From contig NZ_JOEK01000009.1 of assembly GCF_000719135.1 (NCBI RefSeq), positions 186,001 through 250,000 on the forward strand: DNA of 64,000 nt, in the 5' to 3' direction. Within the stretch, counting starts at the first letter, position 1. The number at the start of each line of letters is the position of its first letter. The notes beneath the pieces were generated by a model. That model was not told the DNA's origin, made no database searches, and saw only the letters and a list, made by a program, of their open reading frames with translations. A program made the position numbers and the translations under genes. Source of the stretch: Streptomyces avicenniae. GTDB taxonomy: Bacteria; Actinomycetota; Actinomycetes; Streptomycetales; Streptomycetaceae. Below are positions 1 to 8,091 of this stretch, one piece after another.

Positions 1-1
1 C

Positions 2-667
2 GCGGCCTGCGTCCGGGCGACCGTGCTGGCCACCGTCCATCCCGGCGCCCCCGAGGCCGCCGCCGACCTGGCCGAGTTCGACGCCCGCTACACCCAGGAC
101 GGCGACGGGGTGCACGGCGCGCGGGCCATGGCCGCGGCGATCGCGGCGGCGCTCGGCGGCACGCCGGTGGACGAGTGCGTGGACGCGGCGCTGCGGCAGC
201 TGCCCGAGGGCACGGAGATCCGGCGCAACGCGCTGCGGGCCGTGGGCCTGGGCCGCTCGGCCGTCGCGGCGCGCCCGGGGCAGCCGGGGAACGCGTTCGC
301 GCTGGTCCCGGTGCTTGAGCACGAGATCGTGGACCACGTCTACAGCTACGGCATCGCCGCCGCCGAGACCGTGCCGGTGGCGCTCGCCGTGGCGACGGCG
401 GCGGCCGGTGCGGTGACCGAGGCCGTGCCGAGCGCGGCCTGTCTCTCGCGCGTCGCCGACTCGGCGCCCGCCCTCGCGGGCGCGCTGACCGGCGCGCTGG
501 GCGGCGCGGAGGCGCTGCCCGCCACCTGGCGTGACAGCTGCCGCGTCCTGGCGGGCTGCGCGCTCCCCTCCCTGGCCGGCGCCGACCTGGTCGAGCTGGC
601 CGGGCGGCTGACCCGTACCCGCTTCCTGTCCCCCCTCTCGGACCGTTCGGAAGGACATCCCGCATGA
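2..667 (+). CDS. ADP-ribosylglycohydrolase-family protein, C-terminal part (truncated by window edge)
   Basis: The frame is open at the left edge, so the start lies outside and about 221 codons are visible. The fragment is the helical back half of the ADP-ribosylglycohydrolase (DraG-like) fold: an ETVPVALA helix followed by a stretch ALAGALTGALGGAE that normally carries the second metal motif (R/G-D-x-D-S/T). Here that motif reads R-V-A-D-S (449-463), so one metal-ligand Asp is replaced by Val. Hydrolase activity may therefore be weak or lost, or this copy may be a partner of the next two. Its stop overlaps the next start (ATGA, 664-667), so it belongs to the same operon. The family cleaves N-glycosidic bonds to ribose, but the substrate here is unknown. 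Confidence 0.8.
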   Translation, partial: AACVRATVLATVHPGAPEAAADLAEFDARYTQDGDGVHGARAMAAAIAAALGGTPVDECVDAALRQLPEGTEIRRNALRAVGLGRSAVAARPGQPGNAFALVPVLEHEIVDHVYSYGIAAAETVPVALAVATAAAGAVTEAVPSAACLSRVADSAPALAGALTGALGGAEALPATWRDSCRVLAGCALPSLAGADLVELAGRLTRTRFLSPLSDRSEGHPA

Positions 668-1836
668 CCACGACGAGCACGACGACCACCCCCGTGCTGT
701 CCCTGGAGTCCCGTGTCACCGGCGCCCTGCTGGGCGCGGCCGTGGGCGACGCGCTGGGCGGCGCGGTCGAGGGCTGGAGCCCCGAGGCGATCGCGGAGCG
801 GCACGGCGGCCGGGTGCGCGGCATCGTCGAGCCGTTCCACCGCGACGAGTGGCGGACGGCCCGCCCGATCGCGCCCTACCACAAGGGCGACGGGCACGTC
901 ACGGACGACACGTTGATGACGCACGCGCTGGTCCGCGTCTACGAGAAGGTGCGCGACCACCTGGACGCGTACGCCGTGGCCGACCACCTGGTGCCCGACC
1001 TGATCGGCACGCCGCGCTGGATTCCCGAGCTGGGCGCCGAGGCGCTGCCGCTCCAGCGGATCTTCCTGGCGGAGAAGTGGATCGTGGCCCGCATCCACTA
1101 CGGGCACGTGGACCCGCGCGAGGCGGGCGTCGGCAACATCGTCAACTGCGGCGCGGCCATGTACATGGCGCCGGTCGGGCTGGTGAACGCGGGCAACCCG
1201 GCGGGCGCGTACGCGGAGGCGCTGGACGTCGCGGGCGCGCACCAGTCGAGCTACGGCCGGGAGGCGGCCGGGGTGTTCGCGGCGGCCGTCGCGGCGGCCT
1301 GCCGTCCCGGCGCGACGCCGGAGTCCGTGGTCGCGGAGGCGCTGGCGCTGGCCAAGGACGGGACGCGCGCGGCCATCGAGGCGGTCGCGGCGGCTGCCTC
1401 GGGCCACGACGGGTTCGAGTCGGCGCTCGCGCCGCTGCGGGCGGCGGTGGCGCCGTTCGACACGGTCGGTCCCGAGTACCGGGCGCCGTCGCTGGGGGCG
1501 CGCCGCCCGTCGCGGCTGCACGCCATCGAGGAGCTGCCGGTGGCGCTCGGCATGCTGCTGGTCGGCGGCGGCGACTTCCGCGAGACCGTGCTCGGCTCGG
1601 TGAACTACGGCCGTGACTGCGACTCGATCGCGACGATGAGCGGCGCCCTGGTCGGCGCGCTGCGCGGCGAGGACGCGGTGCCCGCGGAGTGGAGCGAGGA
1701 GATCGCGCGCGCCAGCCGCCTCGACCTGCGCGCCCCGGCCGGGGCGCTCGCGGCGGTGGCCCGTGAGGTGTTCGCGCTGGACACCAGGCGGCGCCGGGAG
1801 CACGAGACGCTGTTCCACGCGATCGCGGGGCTGTGA
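664..1836 (+). CDS. ADP-ribosylglycohydrolase-family protein with complete metal site
   Basis: A 390-residue cytosolic hydrolase of the DraG/ADP-ribosylglycohydrolase family, whose members remove ADP-ribose or related N-ribosyl groups using two metal ions. All three ligand motifs are present: GDALGG with Asp29, TDDT at about 80-83, and GRDCDS with Asp318 and Asp320. Of the three paralogues here it is the one most likely to be catalytically intact. The ATG overlaps the previous stop, and its own end overlaps the next gene by 4 bases. The kinase and CoA enzymes downstream suggest a catabolic role on a ribosylated small molecule rather than reversal of protein ADP-ribosylation; that is inference. 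Confidence 0.85.
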   Translation: MTTTSTTTTPVLSLESRVTGALLGAAVGDALGGAVEGWSPEAIAERHGGRVRGIVEPFHRDEWRTARPIAPYHKGDGHVTDDTLMTHALVRVYEKVRDHLDAYAVADHLVPDLIGTPRWIPELGAEALPLQRIFLAEKWIVARIHYGHVDPREAGVGNIVNCGAAMYMAPVGLVNAGNPAGAYAEALDVAGAHQSSYGREAAGVFAAAVAAACRPGATPESVVAEALALAKDGTRAAIEAVAAAASGHDGFESALAPLRAAVAPFDTVGPEYRAPSLGARRPSRLHAIEELPVALGMLLVGGGDFRETVLGSVNYGRDCDSIATMSGALVGALRGEDAVPAEWSEEIARASRLDLRAPAGALAAVAREVFALDTRRRREHETLFHAIAGL

Positions 1837-3215
1837 GCGCCGTGACCGACGAGATCCGCCTGACCTGGGTGCAGCCCGAGGACCTGGTGGGCCACGAGCT
1901 GCGCCAGGCGGCGCAGGACGGCCGGGACACGGCCGGGATCGAACGGCGCTGGCGCGCGGCGGGCGGCCCGCCCGCGCCGGAGCGCGCCGGGGCGTCGCCA
2001 GGCCCCGGCGATCCGGCGCTGCGCTCGCTCGCGGAGCGGCTGCTCGACGAACTGGTGCTGCTGCCCTCGCCGCTGGCCGCCGAGGAGCCCGGCGGCCTGG
2101 ACGCGATCCGCGCCGCCTGCCCCGACTGGCCCGCGCCGCCCCCGGCGCCCGCCGGGCCCGCCGCCCTCGACCGGCTGCACGCGGGCTGGCTGGGCCGGGC
2201 GGTCGGCTGCGTCCTCGGCAAACCGGTGGAGAAGCTGCCGCTCGACGGGATCAGGGCCATCGGCCGCGCGACGGGCAACTGGCCGGTCCGCACCTGGTTC
2301 ACGGCCGAGGGCCTGCCCGCCGACGTCGCCGCCGCCCACCCCTGGAACCGCAGGTCGCGCGCCACGTCGCTGGCCGAGACCCTCGACGGCTGCCCGGAGG
2401 ACGACGACCTCAACTACCCGCTGCTCGGCCTGCTGCTCCTGCGCCGCCACGGCCGGGACTTCACCACGGCCGACGTCGCGCGGCTGTGGCTGGACGAGCT
2501 GCCGGCCGGGCGGACGTTCACGGCGGAGCGGGTCGCGTACCGCAACCTGCTGGCGGGCGTCGAACCGCCGGACACCGCGACGTACCGCAATCCGTTCCGC
2601 GAGTGGATCGGCGCCGTGATCCGCGCCGACGTCTTCGGCTGGACGCACCCGGGCGACCCGGGCACGGCCGCCGAACTCGCCTTCCGGGAAGCCGCGTTGA
2701 CGCACACGGCGAACGGCGTGTACGGCGCGATGTTCGCCGCGGCGGCCGTCGCGGCGGCGGCGGGCGGCGGGACGGACGTGCACGGCTGCCTGCGGGCCGG
2801 GCTCTCCGTCGTGCCGCCGCGCTCGCGGCTGGCGGAGGCCGTCCGCTTCGGGATCGAGGCGGCCCGCGCGGCGGGCGGCGGTGACTTCGACACCGTCGTG
2901 GACCAGCTGCACGCCCGCTACGGCGGCCACCACTGGGTGCACGTCCTGCCGAACGCGGCGCTGCTGGCCGCCGCGCTCACCCACGCGGACGGCGACTTCT
3001 CGGCGTCCGTCTGCCGCGCGGTGTCCGGCGGCTGGGACACCGACTCGAACGGCGCGACCGCCGGATCGGTCGCCGGGCTGCTCGCCGGGACGCCCGCCGC
3101 GCTCGGCGCGCACTGGACCGCGCCGCTGAAGAACCGGCTGGCGACGAGCGTCGGCGGCTTCGACGGCATCGGCTTCGACGACCTGGCGGCCCTCACCAGG
3201 GAGGTGTCCGCATGA
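1833..3215 (+). CDS. ADP-ribosylglycohydrolase-family protein, variant metal motifs
   Basis: A 460-residue third member of the family, with an extra N-terminal region of about 110 residues rich in Pro and Ala before the conserved domain begins (LHAGWLGRAVGCVLGKPVEK). The usual GDAxG is AVGCVLG here, so Asp becomes Cys. The TDDT motif reads EDDD (about residue 190), and the C-terminal motif is GGWDTDSNGA (about residue 397). Acidic residues remain at two of the three ligand sites, so this looks like a distinct subfamily rather than a dead copy. It starts with GTG overlapping the previous stop (GTGA) and ends by overlapping the ribokinase start. Three different family members side by side suggest division of labour or a hetero-oligomer. 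Confidence 0.8.
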   Translation: MSAVTDEIRLTWVQPEDLVGHELRQAAQDGRDTAGIERRWRAAGGPPAPERAGASPGPGDPALRSLAERLLDELVLLPSPLAAEEPGGLDAIRAACPDWPAPPPAPAGPAALDRLHAGWLGRAVGCVLGKPVEKLPLDGIRAIGRATGNWPVRTWFTAEGLPADVAAAHPWNRRSRATSLAETLDGCPEDDDLNYPLLGLLLLRRHGRDFTTADVARLWLDELPAGRTFTAERVAYRNLLAGVEPPDTATYRNPFREWIGAVIRADVFGWTHPGDPGTAAELAFREAALTHTANGVYGAMFAAAAVAAAAGGGTDVHGCLRAGLSVVPPRSRLAEAVRFGIEAARAAGGGDFDTVVDQLHARYGGHHWVHVLPNAALLAAALTHADGDFSASVCRAVSGGWDTDSNGATAGSVAGLLAGTPAALGAHWTAPLKNRLATSVGGFDGIGFDDLAALTREVSA

Positions 3216-4144
3216 CCCCGTCCATCGCCGTGCTCGGCTCCTGCAACATGGACCTGGTCGCCTACGTGCCCACGGCGCCGCGCCGCGGGGAGACGGTGAC
3301 CGGCACCGCGTTCCGCACCGTGCCGGGCGGCAAGGGCATGAACCAGGCGATCGCCGCCGCGCGCGCGGGCGGCGCCGTCCGCATGGTCGGCGCGGTCGGC
3401 GACGACGGCTTCGGCGCCGGGCTGCGCGCGGCGCTCACCGGCGCCGGTGTGGACGCAGCGGGCCTGCGGACCGTGCCGGGCGCGAGCGGCACGGCGCACA
3501 TCGTCGTGGACGACGACGGCGGCAACGCCATCGTCGTCGTGCCGGGCGCCAATGCGTCCGTGACCGCCCTCACCCCCGCCGACGAGGCGCTGATCGCGGG
3601 CGCCGACACCCTCCTCCTCCAGCTCGAACTGCCCCTCGAAGGCGTCCTGTCGGGGGCGCGGGCGGCGCGCGCCCACGGCGTGCGGACCGTCCTCACCCCG
3701 GCGCCCGCCCGCCCACTGCCCGACGAACTGCTGCGCCTGGTCGATCTGCTGGTGCCCAACGAGCACGAGGCCGAGACGCTGACCGGCCACGCCGACCCGC
3801 GCCGCGCCGCCGAGGCGCTGCTCGCGCTCGTGCCCGAGGTCGTCGTGACCCTCGGCGAGGCGGGCAGCCTGTACGCCGCGCGCGGCGCGGCGCCGGTCAC
3901 CGTCCCCGCCGTGCCGGTGCGCGCGGTGGACTCGACGGCGGCGGGCGACACCTTCACCGGCGCGCTCGCCGTGGCGTCGGGCGAGGGCAGGCCGATGCCG
4001 GACGCGCTGGCCTGGGCGGCAGCGGCTGCGGCGCTGTCGGTCGGCCGCGCCGGGGCGTCCTCGTCCATGCCGGAGCGCGCCGAGATCGACGCGTTCCACG
4101 CCGCCGCGCACCGTCAGGAAGTGGAAGGAAGGACCGTCCGATGA
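3212..4144 (+). CDS. PfkB-family carbohydrate kinase, ribokinase-like
   Basis: A 310-residue ribokinase/PfkB protein. Asp14 in the N-terminal SCNMDL motif and the glycine pair of PGGKGMNQ (residues 38-45) form the sugar site. The signature DSTAAGDTFTG (240-250) supplies the anion hole and the catalytic base Asp246. Length and layout match RbsK, which makes ribose 5-phosphate from ribose and ATP. Coupled by 4-base overlaps to a hydrolase upstream and a CoA-transferase downstream, it could phosphorylate ribose set free by the hydrolases. Other PfkB substrates, such as a nucleoside or another pentose, cannot be excluded. No ribose transporter is visible next to it. Confidence 0.85.
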   Translation: MTPSIAVLGSCNMDLVAYVPTAPRRGETVTGTAFRTVPGGKGMNQAIAAARAGGAVRMVGAVGDDGFGAGLRAALTGAGVDAAGLRTVPGASGTAHIVVDDDGGNAIVVVPGANASVTALTPADEALIAGADTLLLQLELPLEGVLSGARAARAHGVRTVLTPAPARPLPDELLRLVDLLVPNEHEAETLTGHADPRRAAEALLALVPEVVVTLGEAGSLYAARGAAPVTVPAVPVRAVDSTAAGDTFTGALAVASGEGRPMPDALAWAAAAAALSVGRAGASSSMPERAEIDAFHAAAHRQEVEGRTVR

Positions 4145-5334
4145 CCCGTCCCTCGCCCCTGGAGGGCCTGCGCGTCCTCGACCTGGCGACGCTGTTCGCC
4201 GGTCCGCTGGCCGCGACGATGCTCGGCGACTTCGGCGCCGAGGTGATCAAGGTGGAGCACCCGCGCCGCCCCGACCCCTCGCGCGGCCACGGGCCGAGCA
4301 AGGACGGCGTCGGCCTGTGGTGGAAGGTGCTCGGCCGCAACAAGCGGACCATCACCCTGGACCTGTCCACGCCTGGCGGCCGTGACGTGCTGCTGCGACT
4401 CGCCGCCGGGGCCGACGTCGTGATCGAGAACTTCAGGCCTGGCACGCTGGAGCGCTGGGGCCTGGGCTGGCCCGAGCTGTCGGCCGCCAACCCGCGCCTC
4501 GTGCTGGCACGCGTCACCGGCTTCGGGCAGTTCGGCCCCTCGGCGCGGCGCCCCGGGTTCGGCACGCTGGCCGAGGCGATGAGCGGCTTCGCGGCGGTGA
4601 CGGGCGAGCCGGAAGGGCCGCCGACGCTGCCGCCGTTCGGGCTCGCCGACTCGATCGCCGCGCTGTCCACCGCCTACGCGGTCATGACGGCGCTGGCCGG
4701 GCGCGACCGTACCGGCGAGGGCCAGGTCGTGGACATGGCGATCATCGAGCCGATGCTGTCCGTCCTCGGGCCGCAGGCGACGTGGTACGACCAGCTCGGC
4801 TACGTCCAGCCGCGCACGGGCAACCGCTCCACCAACAACGCGCCGCGCAACACCTACCGCACGGCCGACGGCTCGTGGGTCGCCGTCTCCACCTCGGCGC
4901 AGTCCATCGCGGAGCGCGTGATGCGGCTGGTGGGCCGCCCCGAGGTGATCGGCGAGGAGTGGTTCGCGACCGGCGCGGGCCGCGCCCGGCACGCCGACGA
5001 GCTGGACGAGGCGGTCGCCGCCTGGATCGCCCGGCACGACCGCGCGGAGGTGCTGGCCGCGTTCGAGAAGGCCGAGGCGGCGATCGCCCCGGTCTACGAC
5101 ATCAGGGACGCCATGCAGGACGAGCAGTACAGGGCGCTCGGGACGTTCACCACCGTCGAGGACGAGGAACTGGGCCAGGTCACCATGCAGAACGTGCTCT
5201 TCCGCCTCTCCGCCACCCCCGGCGGCGTCAAGTGGGCGGGCCGCCCGCACGGCGCGGACACCGAGGCCGTGCTCACCGGCCTCGGGCTCAGCGGCGAGGA
5301 CATCGGGCGGCTGCGCGACGAGGGCGCACTGTGA
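4141..5334 (+). CDS. CaiB/BaiF-family CoA-transferase (family III)
   Basis: A 397-residue family III CoA-transferase that moves CoA between carboxylic acids through an aspartyl-CoA thioester. The N-terminal core LFAGPLAATMLGDFGAEVIK and the later GFGQFGP loop are typical. Asp170 in PPFGLADS sits where the nucleophile Asp169 of CaiB and formyl-CoA transferase lies, so the enzyme should be active. It is coupled to the ribokinase by ATGA and to the CoA-ester lyase by GTGA. The pairing with a lyase suggests that a released carboxylic acid is activated as a CoA ester and then cleaved. The acid itself cannot be read from the sequence. Confidence 0.88.
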   Translation: MTRPSPLEGLRVLDLATLFAGPLAATMLGDFGAEVIKVEHPRRPDPSRGHGPSKDGVGLWWKVLGRNKRTITLDLSTPGGRDVLLRLAAGADVVIENFRPGTLERWGLGWPELSAANPRLVLARVTGFGQFGPSARRPGFGTLAEAMSGFAAVTGEPEGPPTLPPFGLADSIAALSTAYAVMTALAGRDRTGEGQVVDMAIIEPMLSVLGPQATWYDQLGYVQPRTGNRSTNNAPRNTYRTADGSWVAVSTSAQSIAERVMRLVGRPEVIGEEWFATGAGRARHADELDEAVAAWIARHDRAEVLAAFEKAEAAIAPVYDIRDAMQDEQYRALGTFTTVEDEELGQVTMQNVLFRLSATPGGVKWAGRPHGADTEAVLTGLGLSGEDIGRLRDEGAL

Positions 5335-6200
5335 GCGGCCAGGCGGGCGGCGCCGCGCAGGGCGGCGTCCTCGCGCCGCAGGACGTGTACCTGACGTGGC
5401 TGTACGTGCCGGGCGATCGGCCGGAGACCGTCGCGAAGGCGCTGCGCTCCGGCGCGGACGTGGTGCTGGTCGATCTGGAGGACGCGGTGGCCGCCGGGCG
5501 CAAGCGGTACGCGCTGGACGCCACCGCCGAGCTGCTGGCGGACCGTCACGAGGTGCCGGTGCACGTCCGGGTGAACGCGCTCGACGGGCCGCTCGCGCCG
5601 GGCGAGGTGCGGCGGCTCGCGCCGCTGCCGGGCCTGGGCGCGCTGCGGCTGCCGAAGGTGAACGGCCCGGCGGACATCGCCCGCGTCGCCGCCTGGGCCG
5701 CCGGCCCCCCGGCGCTGTACGCGCTGCTGGAGAGCGCGCTCGGCGTCGAGCAGGCGTACGCGGTGGCCACGGCGCACCCGGCGGTGGCGGGCGTGGCGCT
5801 GGGCGAGGCCGACCTGCGCGCCGACCTCGGCGTGCGGGACGACGGCGGGCTCGCCTGGTCCCGCGGCCGGGTCGTCGTCGCGGCGCGCGCGGCGGGCCTG
5901 GCGCCCCCGCCGCAGTCGGTGTACCCGGACGTGCGGGACACGGCGGGCCTCGCCAGGTCGTGCGCGGAGGGGCGCGCCCTCGGCTTCCTCGGCCGGACGG
6001 CGATCCACCCCCGCCAACTCCCTGTGATCCGCGAGGCGTTCCTCCCCTCGGACGCGGAGGTGTCGGCGGCGGCGGAGATCGTAAGGGCGGCGGCGACGGA
6101 CGCGGGCGCGCTCGCGCTGCCCGACGGCCGCTTCGTGGACCCGGCCATCGTCGCCGGGGCGCACCGCACCCTCGCCCTGGCACGCCACGGGACGCGCTGA
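5331..6200 (+). CDS. HpcH/HpaI aldolase / CitE-like CoA-ester lyase
   Basis: A 289-residue protein of the CitE/malyl-CoA lyase group, which splits 3-hydroxyacyl-CoA esters (malyl-, citramalyl-, citryl-type) into two smaller units with a divalent metal. Visible motifs are VPGDRPE near residue 25, VLVDLEDAV near 45, the RVNAL strand, LRLPKVN, ALLESALGV with the metal-ligand Glu, and GEADLRADLG with the metal-ligand Asp. The GTG start overlaps the CoA-transferase stop. It is the last intact gene of the operon. A transferase followed by a lyase is a standard way to break down short branched or hydroxylated dicarboxylates, but the substrate is not known. Confidence 0.85.
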   Translation: MSGQAGGAAQGGVLAPQDVYLTWLYVPGDRPETVAKALRSGADVVLVDLEDAVAAGRKRYALDATAELLADRHEVPVHVRVNALDGPLAPGEVRRLAPLPGLGALRLPKVNGPADIARVAAWAAGPPALYALLESALGVEQAYAVATAHPAVAGVALGEADLRADLGVRDDGGLAWSRGRVVVAARAAGLAPPPQSVYPDVRDTAGLARSCAEGRALGFLGRTAIHPRQLPVIREAFLPSDAEVSAAAEIVRAAATDAGALALPDGRFVDPAIVAGAHRTLALARHGTR

Positions 6201-6205
6201 ACCGC

Positions 6206-6508
6206 GTGGCGCGGACGGGCCGCCCTTCCGTAAGGTCGGGCGCCCGCCTCCCCGCCGCGTCCGACGACGCCGCCTTCCTGGCGGAGATCCTGCTGACGGC
6301 GTTCACCTGGGACGCCCCCGGCCGCTTCACGCCCGAGGCGATCGCCCTCGGCGGCGCACTGCTGGACGCGCTGGTCGCGCGCGCCGTGGCGGACGGCAAC
6401 GCGGCCGTCCGCCTGTACGCGGCACGCGGTTTCCGTACGGTCGGCCGCAGCGGTGACGCGGACACCATGCTGCTGCGCCTGGACGGCGCCGCGCCTTCCC
6501 GGGACTGA
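6206..6508 (+). pseudogene. GNAT N-acetyltransferase remnant with internal deletion
   Basis: A frame from a GTG just after the lyase encodes about 100 residues. It starts like a GNAT enzyme (LPAASDDAAFLAEILLTAF, then W-D-P) and ends like one (AAVRLYAARGFRTVGRSG, then DTMLLRL). The middle, including the R-x-x-G-x-G/A acetyl-CoA loop and strands 3-4 and normally about 70-80 residues, is missing. The join runs FTPEAIALGGALLDALVARA. The product could not bind acetyl-CoA, so I call it a pseudogene. It ends 12 bases before the convergent flavoprotein gene. Confidence 0.6.
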
Positions 6509-6520
6509 GCGGCGCCGGGT

Positions 6521-7888
6521 TCAGCGCCTTCGCGCGCGGGCCACCGGCGCCGGGCGGCGTGGGGCCCGCGCGGGGACGGCGCGCACCAGCGTCGTGAGGA
6601 CGCGGTCCACGGCGTCGCCGCCCCGGTCGTCGGTGAGGTTGGTCAGCAGCCGGATCATCGCCCGCATCGCGGTGGGCGACCTGAGCACCCGGCCGCTGAC
6701 GAACGAGGCGGCGGCCGGGCGGGTCAGCAGCGCTGCCCACGCCGTGCCGAGCCGGTGGTAGCGGCCGGTGCGGTCGTGGATCTCCCGCGGGTAGCGGTGC
6801 AGGACGCGCTCGCGCCAGGCCGCGTCGGGGCGTGCCAGGGCGTCGCCGATGATCTCGGCGGCCACCTCGCCCGACTCCATCGCGTACGGGATGCCCTCGC
6901 CGCTCCACGGGCTGACCATGCCGCCCGAGTCGCCGACGAGGACGAGGCCGCGCGTGTAGTGGGGCCTGCGGTTGTGGCCCATGGGGAGCGCCGCGCTGCG
7001 CACCTCGCCCTCGGCGTTCGCCTCGTCGCGCAGCCCCCACGCGGCGGGGGTGGTGGACAGCCAGGTGTCGAGGAGGCGGCGCAGGTCGCCGCCCTCGGCG
7101 CCCCGCGTGCTGACCAGGCCGAGACCGGCGTTGACGCGCCCGTCTCCCATCGGGAAGACCCAGCCGTAGCCGGGCAGGGCGGGGCCGCCGGGGCGGGCGC
7201 GCAGCTCCGACCAGACGTCGAGGTACGGGTCGGCGTGCCGGGCGGGGCTGCGGTAGTAGCGGCGGACGGCGGTGGCCATGGGGCGGGCGGGGTCGCGATC
7301 GACGCCGAGGGCGACGGCGAGCCGGGCGGAGACGCCGTCCGCGGCGACGACGACAGGCGCCGCGCAGGTGACCGGCCGCTTCTCCTTGCCGACGACGGCC
7401 TCCACGCCCCGCACGCGCCCGGCGCGGTCCACGACGGGGGCCGTGACGCGCGCGCCGGTCCACAGCCGGGCACCGGCGTGGACGGCCTGGCGGGCGAGGA
7501 GGTCGTCGAAGTCGTGGCGGCTGCGGGTCAGTCCGTAGCCGGGGAAGCGGCTGCTCTCGGGCCAGTCCACCTCAAGACTGTCGTGGGCGGAGTAGAAGCG
7601 GACGCCCCGGTTCCGGTGCCAGCCCTCGGCCGCGGTGTCGATGCCCATGCGCAGGAGCTGCCGGACGGCGCGCGGCGTGAGGCCGTCGCCGCAGACCTTC
7701 TCGCGGGGGAAGTCGGACTTCTCCAGGAGGAGCACGTCGAGGCCCTGCCGGGCGAGGTGGTAGGCGGCGGACGATCCGGCCGGGCCCGCGCCGACGACGA
7801 TCACGTCGGCGTCCTGGCCGCCCGACGGCGCGGGGCCCTGGTCGGGCGGGACGGGGGCGGTGACTGCGGGGGGCGTCGTGTCGGTCAC
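6521..7888 (-). CDS. Geranylgeranyl reductase-family FAD-dependent oxidoreductase
   Basis: A 455-residue flavoprotein of the geranylgeranyl-reductase family, which reduces isoprenoid double bonds in chlorophyll, archaeal lipid or menaquinone side chains. An N-terminal tail rich in Pro and Ala (1-27) precedes the FAD motif GAGPAG (33-38) and the ribose-binding Glu56. The family signature KVCGDG (64-69) follows. The second FAD motif GDSGGMVSPWSGEGIPYAM lies near residue 310. In actinobacteria such proteins are often assigned to menaquinone side-chain reduction (MenJ type); that role is inferred here. It is transcribed in the same direction as the aldo/keto reductase, but a strong terminator lies between them. 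Confidence 0.82.
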   Translation of the reverse strand: MTDTTPPAVTAPVPPDQGPAPSGGQDADVIVVGAGPAGSSAAYHLARQGLDVLLLEKSDFPREKVCGDGLTPRAVRQLLRMGIDTAAEGWHRNRGVRFYSAHDSLEVDWPESSRFPGYGLTRSRHDFDDLLARQAVHAGARLWTGARVTAPVVDRAGRVRGVEAVVGKEKRPVTCAAPVVVAADGVSARLAVALGVDRDPARPMATAVRRYYRSPARHADPYLDVWSELRARPGGPALPGYGWVFPMGDGRVNAGLGLVSTRGAEGGDLRRLLDTWLSTTPAAWGLRDEANAEGEVRSAALPMGHNRRPHYTRGLVLVGDSGGMVSPWSGEGIPYAMESGEVAAEIIGDALARPDAAWRERVLHRYPREIHDRTGRYHRLGTAWAALLTRPAAASFVSGRVLRSPTAMRAMIRLLTNLTDDRGGDAVDRVLTTLVRAVPARAPRRPAPVARARRR

Positions 7889-8043
7889 GGTCGCGGTCCT
7901 TTCTTACGGTGAGCACCGTGTGTGGGGGTACCGCCGGGTGCGGGCACCGGCCACCGGGCGCGGGAAGGAGCGCGGCGGCCCGGTACAGACTGGGACAAGA
8001 TACCCGCCGGGCCTGCGGGCAACCGGACGACGACACAGCAAAG

Positions 8044-8077
8044 CGGCGGCCGACGCGGAGGTCCGCGTCGGCCGCCG
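8044..8077 (-). terminator. Strong hairpin terminator after the aldo/keto reductase
   Basis: A perfect 15-bp stem (8044-8058 with 8063-8077) closes a 4-base loop, AGGT, starting 15 bases beyond the aldo/keto reductase stop. There is no T-tract, as is common for Streptomyces terminators. It separates that gene from the flavoprotein gene downstream. Confidence 0.8.
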
Positions 8078-8091
8078 TGGCCCCGGGGCGA

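Noticed and set aside
2..3215. ADP-ribosylglycohydrolase triplet as an anti-phage or DarTG-like toxin-antitoxin system
   Set aside because: No ADP-ribosyltransferase or macrodomain toxin partner is present. The coupled kinase, CoA-transferase and lyase point to metabolism.
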